Positions 50,480 through 59,389 of a stretch of DNA of 59,389 nt are shown one piece after another. A program made the position numbers and the translations under genes. The notes below the pieces were generated by a model that saw only the letters and a list, made by a program, of their open reading frames with translations, was not told the origin of the DNA and did not search any database. The stretch is from assembly GCF_000003815.2 (NCBI RefSeq), contig NC_049988.1, positions 13,986,040 through 14,045,428 on the forward strand, read 5' to 3'. The stretch comes from Branchiostoma floridae (Eukaryota > Chordata > Leptocardii > Amphioxiformes > Branchiostomatidae). The stretch's first letter is position 1; each line of letters begins with the position of its first letter.

Positions 50480-50640
50480 TTAGCTCTGCCCCAAATCTCA
50501 CAACCATATGATATAAAAGGTAAGATACATGTTCTACATAGTTCAAGCTGACTCTTTGGAGACAGACTTGAATGCATGAAGGCTTTGAGACTGAAAATGG
50601 CTTTTAAAAGACTACTGCAAGGACAGCTCAAATTGAGACC
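50480..50640 (-). pseudogene. Reverse-transcriptase fragment of a non-LTR retrotransposon
   Basis: The minus-strand translation contains SQLELCRTCILPFISYGCEIWG, which matches the C-terminal RT region typical of L2/CR1-type elements (...LPxLxYGCExWG). It is isolated and short, with stops on both sides. I read it as a decayed relic. Confidence 0.7.
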
Positions 50641-50966
50641 ATGTAGTGAAAAGAGAGATGACAGTGTACCTACCTCTCAAACTCAAAGGAAGGAGAAGAA
50701 TACAGACTAAGACCGTTGTTATGTACATAAGCCCATCATTTTGGCTTGCCAAGTTGATCATATGGCCTAAGGGTCAACTAACACATTGCAAGGTCTGACC
50801 TTTACACCTCTGAAATATCAGGTTGCTCACAGTACTGACTGATCATAGGCCAGTCCATTATTCATGGACCAGGAACCCCTCAACTGTGCTGACAGCTGCT
50901 AAGGTGGAGTGGGGTTGTACTGCTTCAGAAGTTTTCGACAAGAATGCCCCTGCTATCCCTACACTA

Positions 50967-51547
50967 GCCGCTAGGGGGCCCAAACTTGTGTCACTAACTC
51001 CTGAGCACAACAGCTATCTAACACCCAAAACTCGTGGCCATACCATGTTCAGAAGATGGAAAAACACACCCGGAAGTTGCGCTGAAGTACCAAGGGAAGC
51101 CGCTAGGGGGCCCATTATCGAACTCCCCCTTCGTTTCCCAGACCCCTACCCACCCACCAAATACCAGCTGCATCCGTCGAAGTCTTCTCGAGTTATGCTG
51201 TCCTCAGACAAAAGTTTGCAATTAAACCGGCGCCTGCACTTCCGTGAAAGCCACTAGGGGGCCCAAACTCGCAGCAATCACTCCCTGCTTTAAGGGCTCC
51301 CTAACGCTCAAAAATCACGACCGCAGCATGTCCGGAACGCGAGATATCAAGCATGCAGGTCCTGCTGCAGTACCTTAGCAAGCCGCTAGGAGGCCCATTA
51401 TCGAACTCGACCTTCGTCTTCCACACCCCTACCCACCCACCAAATATCAGCTGCATCCATCGAAGTCCTCTCGAGTTATGCTGCTCACAAACGGGGAGAA
51501 CCACACCACCAAACCGAAAACATAACCTTAGCCATTCTGGCAAAGGT
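50967..51547. mobile_element. Second tandem-repeat element, GCCGCTAGGGGGCCC units
   Basis: Two-part units: GCCGCTAGGGGGCCCAAAC at 50967 and a like motif at 51249, alternating with GCCGCTAG.GGCCCATTATCG at 51099 and 51382 (period about 283 bp). Each second part ends CTCGAGTTATGCTG. The right end TAGCCATTCTGGCAAAGGT (to 51547) equals that of the 48871-49786 element, which also contains one such unit at about 49626. Left end not determined. Confidence 0.6.
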
Positions 51548-51794
51548 AATTAAGGTGCCAATGTCACATTTAGTGAACTGCTATTGGGTCCTGTATGAAA
51601 AATGCTCAAGCATGAACGTTTGTATTATTTTGGCGTAAGAAAACAGTATCAAGTAGTGTGAACTAATTCCTCTATTGAGTGCACTGCAATAGACAAACCA
51701 GAGAGTGTTGGTAAAGACTTTTGCAAATGGGCAGTGATTAATAACAGTTCCTTTCTCACTTTTTACCACTTTCAAAATTGACTGACAGGGTAAG

Positions 51795-51950
51795 ACTGGC
51801 ATTCAGCACCAAGGACAGGTCTGGCAGTGTACAGCACCAAGCACAAGGCCCGCTGGTAGTGTGTGACCAGTATTCAGCACCAAGGACAGGTGCCACTGGA
51901 AGTGTTCAGCACCAAGGACAGGCCTCACTGGCAGTGTGTAGTCAGTATTC
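51795..51950 (+). repeat. Minisatellite, CAGCACCAAGGACAGG unit
   Basis: Four copies of CAGCACCAAGGACAGG (one as AAGCACAAGG), followed by variants of CACTGGCAGTGTGT. Spacing is irregular, about 30-45 bp. Confidence 0.8.
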
Positions 51951-54735
51951 AGTATACCACAAACATACTTAATCTTACATGACATAACTACAATTAGATC
52001 AACTGCAAACACTTAATTTTCCCCCCAATCATGAAATTACATGCCAGGAAACTTCAATGAATTTACAGTTATCATTATTTGATTAGTTTGCAGCAGGTCT
52101 TTTTTTCCAGGAAAATCCATCAAATGAAAGCTGAGAAGTGTACTCGAGGTAAGAGTCATGGCCCCTCAGCAATGTGAACTTCAAACACTCAACCACTGCT
52201 TCTAGTGCCCCACAAATCACCCACTAGAGCTGGTTATTAGCGAAGTGCGGAGAGAATTTCCCACTTTTTGTTAGCTCAGCACTCCACTCTCCCGCGCACC
52301 GTCGGCACTCCTCGGCTTAATGGTTTTATAAAATTTGCATAACGTCAAAACAACTTACAGGAAATGGTGAACCTGGAATACAGATTCTTCTGTTGGGCCA
52401 AGCCAACTAAGTTTCATGTTTCTTGTATTTCATTTTCAAAACTATGTGAAAATATAAAAGACATTTAACTATCACCATGCTAAGGGGAGCTAAAGAACTC
52501 CAAATTTTGTTAAGGTTAAGTCGGAGCTGAGCTTGATAAAGGTTAAATGATAAAGGTTAAGCTTCAAAATTGAACATTATAAAGAGACATAAAAATTAGA
52601 AACTTGAACACTTTGTCTGCTTTTCTTTGTACAAATATTACAATATTCAAGATTGATAATTTAAATTGCTTAGCAGATTTTTTTCTGGTTTTGTTCATAT
52701 TTACATTAAATAGCTTCTGTTCTAAAATATATAATAAACAGCATTCAAGCATCAGCAAGCAGTACACAAATTATGGTTGACTTATTCAATCATTCAAAAC
52801 CAAATATTTTGAGGTTTGATTCCTCAAAGTCATAGAGTAACATCATATGTATGGAATATTTAGCAATTGCCCCTATATAGCATACAATATGGTATAGGAC
52901 AAAACTAATTTAGTCCTGCCTGAAATCACAAATGTCAGACATTACTTGGAAGGTAAGACAGGTATTACCTTACACAGTGTTATAGCAATATGACCTTTTG
53001 TTTATCTTCACAGTAGAGAAAGGCTTGCTGTAAGGTACCATATGGTACATGTAGACTCCATTAAGACTTACCACATCCCCTTTTTTCCCTGCTTCTTTAC
53101 CTTTTGATTTTCCTTCTATTCAAATAGTAAATTTGTCAAAATCCCAGCAACAGGATTATTGCAAATGTAGCAAACAAAAACATATTAAAGAAATATGAAA
53201 ATGTGAAAAACATAAAGTTCAACGAGGAACAAAAAGGTATAAGATCAGTGTACGACTCTGCAAACATCCTACAAGCATGTGTGACAATATTGGATAATGA
53301 AAAACCAATAAAACAAAACATGCATATTATGCCATAAAAAAATCCATAAAGAAGATACAAAAGAGACACACATTGAGTTCTAAATCCCTGAGAAATGCTT
53401 TTTAGAACTCATTATTCTACTTGCTACATTGATGTACAGAACTCTCAAACCTTTGAAAAAACATATACATTGCTCTACTAATATTACACAGGCCTTTCCA
53501 TACAGTCACATATGGAGTGCCTACATTACACCTGTTACACATGGAAACCAACAACTGTACTCTAAGACAGTTCAAAATATATGAAGTACCTTCAAAATGT
53601 AAACATGATTAAATTATTCCACCAACTGATCTCATATAGCTATCTCCTTCTTACCTCCATTATGTTTGTCCCTGCTGCTAAGAAATCTGCTTGCTTCTGA
53701 TCGCGACCTCGCCCAGGCCAGAATATCCTCCGTTCATCACAATTCCCTTAACACCCACCCACGATGCCTTGTAATGGAACAGTCTACTATCAAATCAGGG
53801 AGGGGGGGTAGAGTGGGAGGAAGAAAGGGGCTGCTAGTCAGGATAGTTTGATTGTTGATGAATCTTTCAAGTGGATATGGCATTTGACTTATTTTGGTAC
53901 AATGAAAATTGTATTATACCAAAATACAATCAGGAAATGAATATTACCTCTATGTGAAAAAAAATTGTGGAGGAAATTCCAGATCAGATTATCATTTCAG
54001 TCAGCCTTGAAGGCAAAATATGATTACCGGTAGTTGGGGGTGTATCACATGACCAGCGTGCGTCAGTGGGGCAATTTTTATGTGCAGACATCTCAGTTCT
54101 CACACATTACACTGGGGGGATACATGGAAGTCATTTTATGAATGGCAACAGACTGTAGCTTGTGAATATACAAATAGTACTGATTCAATTTCATGTCTCC
54201 TGGCTCAAGCAACAATCTTATGCCAAATACTTCTAGTTCATCATTCATATGATCAGTCCAGGACAGCTTGTCATATTTGCAAAATAGTTATTTCCCTCAT
54301 TTCAGGTATTAACCCAGGGTCAAATCTAGCTGGAAATTTACTTAATACCTTGGGAAAAAAGATATAGGACAATTTCCCCATATTGTACTAATTTTAGATC
54401 ATTTATTGCTGCCCTGCAATCCATTCCACAAAGGCTACCGGGCTGCCTTATGGTCTCTAAATGGTATATTCCCAAGTGCATATGTACATAAGTGTGTGTA
54501 CATATGCTGTTGTATTATTTATTAACTTTTGATCGTCACTAAATAACATCAATTACCTCACATCAAATGGAATACTTAAAAGGGATTTAAACTACATGTA
54601 AATAAGACCAGCTGTGGGAATAGACAGACTAATGTTAACATTATGCAAAATGTCTTAAGCGATGCTTGAGAGAAAAAATCTTACAGCTTTGGGGCAAATG
54701 TGCAGATGTTGGCTTCTATGGTGCATCATATAAGG

Positions 54736-54943
54736 CCTAGGAAAAAAAAAGGTGTGTTTCCTGTTTCCCGACCTACCCTAGAAAAACCTGCCAATCCCAG
54801 ACTTTTTGGACCACAGACGCGAACACTCATCACATTGTACAAAAACAATACTCCGGTCACAGAGCAATTAAAAAGATTATCTCTACCTACTGACCCTAAT
54901 TTGTTCAGGACTGAAACATGGAAATACAACATTTTTTCCTAGG
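54736..54943. repeat. Possible foldback element, CCTAGGAAAAAA ends
   Basis: CCTAGGAAAAAA (54736-54747) is mirrored by TTTTTTCCTAGG (54932-54943). The interior has no coding signal. The match is simple in composition, so it is uncertain. Confidence 0.4.
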
Positions 54944-56574
54944 TCTAATTGTGTTTTTTTTTTCACACTTTTGTCAGATATGCCAGGCTCAGTGGGCCTT
55001 ACTCCACCATTATGCCTTTTCCAAGGGCACAACATTGGGGTTTCTCATGTGAGTAACTCATCTTGATTGACCTACTTATACTATAGTATAGTTGGGCTGT
55101 GGGCTATTTTGTATCATCCAGTGAAGACAACTTCCTATTTATATGTCTGACCTTTCACCTGGCATTTACAATGTGGCCCTTGATACTGTTTGCCATGCTG
55201 TCAATCAAAAACCAGCACAGGTGAGGCAATGCCCTTAGCACATGACTATCACATGGCCCATGGGATCAAACTGCTGTGTCACTCTTGCCTAGGAAGTTTG
55301 TACAAGATACACAAACAACTACACACAAATATGATAACAAATGAGATTTTATAAGTACAGAAAGGACTGTCATCTTCACACTATAGTTAATTCTTTAGTC
55401 TGTTACCTGCTTCTGACTGTGGTACTCTGCTAGCAGTGGTAGTCCAGGAAGTCAACAAAGCAAGACTTAGTTAATGATTAGGAGTAGGTTTATCAAACAT
55501 GTGTAACATTACATAAGAGTAGTGGACTGCTTACTGCTAAGTTTACACTGAACTAGTGAGTGATGCCTATAAACCAGAAATGGTACTCCAAGCAAAGCAA
55601 ACATTATTTTGTTCCACAACAAAAAATTGAGAGGTAAACATTTTCTTTAAATGTGCACAATATTAGCAATTGCTTCCTGACTCCCTGTTGTTCCACATCA
55701 ATAGTATTTTGGCAAGCATGATAAATCAAATGAATTAAAACTTGAAACGTTTGCATTGCTTCCAAAGTCCTATCAACTTGATTAACTTACTGGCTGTGAA
55801 GAAAGTGTCTGTTACTCGAGTCCCCTATTAAGATTACTTTCTTCCAAATTGATCAATCTTAATCTGAATATTGAATCAATGTTTATGATCTACTGTAAAA
55901 TCATAAACTAGCAGAGTTTTCTTTAACCTGTACCTCTACAGTCTACCTTGAGTTTTACTAATTTCCCTTATTATTAGTACACCCCCCTTACCTGGTGTAT
56001 GTATATCACATGCAAAGGTGCCAAGACCTTCAGCTGGACTCACAGACTACAGGTGTGCAGTCATGACCTTAACTGACATGGTCTCAACTTTATACACTAC
56101 AGGCAGTGCCTGGTCACATGTTTTACCTACTAGTACCTGATGCAACCTTAAGAAATACCTCACATGGGCACATTGTCAACATTAGGTTCACACCAGGTCA
56201 AGAACCTTTGAAAAAAATCAATTTCCTGGAAATGTGTAGGCGGGTCATCATCTGAATCTTTATCAATCAGTAACAACGCCCTTAATTGCCCTCATGGCAT
56301 CTACGCAAAAACAACATCCACTTCTTCTCCTCTTCTTCTGTTAGTGTCCACGATCATCACTTTGATCATTATGTCACATACACAAGGTACTCCAATTGTA
56401 AGTATGATCCACTCGCACCGGGAAGTTATCTATATAGTTTTACATACATGTAACTGTCTTTTTGATAAGTGCGGTGGGTTCTTTACCGTGCACGAGGTGT
56501 GGCTCTCCCCGAACAGGGTCACCTCCATTTAACGTCCTATCTGAGGGACGGCCTTATTCAAAGCTAGGTACTCA

Positions 56575-56712
56575 TTTTTCACCTGAGTGAAGTGAGGAAA
56601 GTCATGTTAATTGCCTTTCCCACGGGCACAAGATCGGTGATATGGCAGGTTTCGAACCCAGGACCTCTTGGGCCTGAGCCCAAAGTGCTGCAGATTACAC
56701 CACACGATCTCA
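56575..56712 (-). mobile_element. tRNA-derived SINE, second copy
   Basis: On the minus strand, GTGGTGTAATCTGCAGCAC is followed by the B box GGGTTCGAAACCTG and then by CTTGTGCCCGTGGGAAAGGCA. The tail block is the same as in the 32249-32471 SINE, while the tRNA head differs. The 3' end reaches ACTTTCCTCACTTCACTC. Confidence 0.75.
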
Positions 56713-57390
56713 CTACATCCTTAACTGGTTGACAACTTTCGTTAACTAGTCTAACGTTACTACATTAACTTTCAATAGTTTGTCACAAGTTGATGAGCCC
56801 AATATTATTATAATCTTGGCACAAATAGTACCTGGAGCCCACGTCTAGCGAAGAAATAGACGTTAAGCAGGGACAACAACAACAACAACAACAAATTGTG
56901 ATAATTATGTAATTTCTTATGGAATGTCCGACTGTCCTTCATTCAGCACGAGGAAATAGATACAGTGTTGCATTCTCGATCTATTACATATTACACATGG
57001 TTTGCTTTTTTTAACTAAATGATCTCCTAAATCATATTTATCATTTTATGTAACTTGTAAGGGGAATCATACAAAATGGCAAGCGTTGTTACCTTGTTAA
57101 ACTGCTCAATTCTTCACCCAGCCGTCTTCAGACGTAGGTTTTCTGTAATAGCTGTAGTAGAGTTGTCTAAACGGGAAGATGAGCCTTAAAGACCACGTCA
57201 TACAACAAAAAAATCTGTGTCACAGTCCCTTTCCTCCAGGCCTGTGTCTAATACCTTGCCGGGTTGGTTGCGGTCGCATTTGGGTAAAGGGATCATTTAA
57301 GTTGTCCCGAGCATGTAAATGAGTACTAAGTTGTCCCGAGAATATTAAAGAGATGCATGCAAATTACTATGAATGCATCAAGAAGACCAA

Positions 57391-59389
57391 AAGAATCCAG
57401 GAGAAACCAGGACAAACCAGGAGAATCTAAGAGAATACAGGAGAAACCAGGAGAATCCGGCAGAATACAGGAGAAACTAGGAGAAACCAGGAGAAACCCG
57501 GAGAATCTAGGAGAATCCAGGAGAATAAAGGAGAAACTAGGAGAAACCAGGAGAAACCAGGAGAATCTAGGAGAATCCAGGAGAATACAGGAGAAACCAG
57601 GAGAAACCAGGAGAAACTAGGAGAAACCTGGAGAATACAGGAGAATACAGGAGAGACTAGGAGAAACCAGGAGAAACCCGGAGAATCTAGGAGAATCCAG
57701 GAGAATCCAGGAAAAACTAGGAGAAACCAGGAGAAACGTAGACAATCCAGGAGAAACCCGGAGGATCTATGAGAATCCAGGAGAATACAGGAGAAACCTG
57801 GAGAATACAGGAGAAACTAGGAGAAACCTGGAGAATCCAGGAGAAACTAGGAGAAACCCGGAGAATCTAGGAGAATACAGGAGAAACTGGGAGAAACCAG
57901 GAGAAACCAGGAGAATCTAGGAGAATCCAGGAGAAACCAGGAGAAACCCGGAGAAACTAGGAGAAACCTGGAGAATCCAGGAGAAACTAGGAGAAACCCG
58001 GAGAATCTAGGAGAAACCCGGAGAAACTAGGAGAAACCAGGAGAATCCAGGAGAATACAGGAGAAACTAGGAGAAACCCGGAGAAACTAGGAGAAACCAG
58101 GAGAATCTAGGAGAATCCAGGAGAATCCAGGAGAAACTAGGAGAAACCAGGAGAATCCAGGAGAAACCAGGAGAATCTAGGAGAATCCAGGAGAAACGAG
58201 GAGAAACCCGGAGAAACTAGGAGAAACCAGGAGAATACAGGAGAAACTAAGAGAAACCAGGAGAAACGAGGAGAATCCAGGAGAAACCCGGAGAATCTAG
58301 GAGAATACAGGAGAATACAGGAGAAACGAGGAGAAACCTGGAGAAACTAGGAGAAACAAGGAGAATCCAGGAGAAACTAGGAGAAACCAGGAGAAACCCA
58401 GAGAATCTAGGAGAATACAGGAGAAACCGGGAAAAACCAGGAGAAAGCAGGAGAATCTAGGAGAATCTAGGAGAAACCCGGAGAAACTAGGAGAAACCAG
58501 GAGAATCCAGGAGAATACAGGAGGAACTAGGAGAAACCCGGAGAAACTAGGAGAAACTAGGAGAAACCCGGAGAATCTAAGAGAATCCGGGAGAATCCAG
58601 GAAAAACTAGGAGAAACCAGGAGAATACAGGAGAAACCAGGAGAAACCCGGAGAAACCTGGAGCATACAGGAGAAACTAGGAGAAACCAGGAGAAACCAG
58701 GAGAATCTAGGAGAATACAGGAGAAACTGGGAGAAACCAGGAGAATCCAGGAGAATCTAGGAGAATCCAGGAGAAACCAGGAGAAACCAGGAGAATCTAG
58801 GAGAATCCCGGAGTATCTAGGAGAATCCAGGAGAATACAGGAGAATCCTGGAGAATCCAGGAGAATCTAGGAGAAACCTGGAGAATCCAGGAGAAACTAG
58901 GAGAAACCCGGAGAATCTAGGAGAATACAGGAGAAACTAGGAGAATCCAGGAGAAACCAGGAGAATCTAGGAGAATCCAGGAGAAACCAGGAGAAACCCG
59001 GAGAAACTAGGAGAAACCTGGAGAATCCAGGAGAAACTAGGAGAAACTAGGAGAAACCCAGAGAAACCCGGAGAATCTAGGAGAATCCAGGAGAATACAG
59101 GAGAAACTAGGAGAAACCAGGAGAAACCAGGAGAAACCCGGAGAATCTAGGAGAATCCAGGAGAAACCAGGAGAAACCCGGAGAAACTAGGAGAAACCTG
59201 GACAATCCAGGAGAATACAGGAGAAACGAGGAGAAACCCGGAGAAACTAGGAGAATACAGGAGAAACCAGGAGAAACTAGGAGAAACCAGGAGAAACCAG
59301 GAGAAACCCGGAGAATCCAGGAGAAACCTGGAGAATCCAGGAGAATACAGGAAAAACTAGGAGAAACCAGGAGAAACTAGGAGAAACCA
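57391..59389 (+). repeat. 10-bp minisatellite, GAGAAACCAG unit, about 200 copies, runs off the window
   Basis: Every ten bases begin a new unit from about 57391 to the last base, with no insertion or deletion that I can find. The first five bases (GAGAA) are almost fixed; the rest vary among ACCAG, TCCAG, TCTAG, TACAG, ACTAG, ACCCG, ACCTG and ACGAG. The strand is almost pure purine apart from one or two C/T per unit. Unit order itself repeats: ACCTG-TCCAG-ACTAG-ACCCG-TCTAG recurs at 57821 and 57961, and a similar run at 58871. A chance open frame (57357-57620) translates as ESRRIQEKPG-like decapeptides and ends at a CTAG unit. I do not call it a gene. Confidence 0.97.

Larger units (their letters stand above)
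48132..57390. other. Gene-free upstream region of cytochrome b561, transposon-rich
   Basis: No exon can be supported over about 9 kb. It contains two related tandem-repeat elements (48871-49786 and about 50967-51547), a reverse-transcriptase fragment (50480-50640), a minisatellite (51795-51950), a possible foldback element (54736-54943), a tRNA-SINE (56575-56712), a degenerate SINE tail (about 55012-55045) and a short (CAA)n run (56874-56893). The 5' UTR and promoter of cytochrome b561 should be within the first part, but I cannot place them. Confidence 0.55.

Noticed and set aside
57357-57620. 87-residue open frame of ESRRIQEKPG-like repeats
   Set aside because: It is a by-product of the 10-bp satellite; any frame stays open until a CTAG unit puts a stop in it. 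No start context, splice sites or codon signal.
57391-59389. CRISPR array
   Set aside because: Units are contiguous 10-mers with no unique spacers, and the genome is eukaryotic.

Overview
The window looks like a nuclear contig from an invertebrate chordate, most likely a cephalochordate (Branchiostoma, amphioxus). Genes have many exons with GT-AG introns. There is a nuclear mitochondrial ATP synthase beta gene, an intronless TRIM-NHL gene, a shuffled Death-domain gene and a leucine-rich-repeat (LRR) receptor with one repeat per exon. Introns and spacers are full of short inverted-repeat elements and tRNA-derived SINEs. The species is inferred from this style, not proven. No bacterial operons, CRISPR arrays or viral genes were seen. 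A run of 649 N (24421-25069) is an assembly gap.

Layout. 1-5098: repeats only. 5099-7729 (+): four-exon, 399-aa unknown protein with two copies of an unrecognised domain. 9904-11742 (-): single-exon RING/B-box/coiled-coil/NHL protein. 12859-16931 (-): Death-domain protein with a helical C-terminal half, carrying a 2-bp frameshift in the Death domain; its introns are crowded with mobile elements. 17917-22572 (+): ATP synthase beta, 11 exons, 523 aa, intact. 23523-24205 (-): two candidate exons of an unknown gene. 25313-29412 (-): partial gene for tandem mannose-6-phosphate-receptor-like repeats, running into the gap. 31859-39866 (+): 14-exon, 1204-aa single-pass LRR receptor whose exon 10 is 2270 nt of recent in-frame tandem duplications. 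43132-48131 (-): cytochrome b561 with two mutually exclusive versions of its third coding exon, both exactly 203 nt. 48132-57390: no gene; decayed transposons, an RT fragment, SINEs and minisatellites. 57391-59389: about 200 copies of a 10-bp purine-rich unit without one phase change, running off the end.

The genes are not a functional cluster. ATP synthase beta and cytochrome b561 are membrane bioenergetics and redox housekeeping genes. The TRIM-NHL, Death-domain and LRR-receptor genes belong to families expanded in amphioxus and often tied to innate sensing. Exon models were built by hand from splice sites and codon phase. For the ATP synthase, LRR, cytochrome b561, unknown 399-aa and Death-domain genes the phases close exactly, the last only after allowing for the 2-bp insertion.
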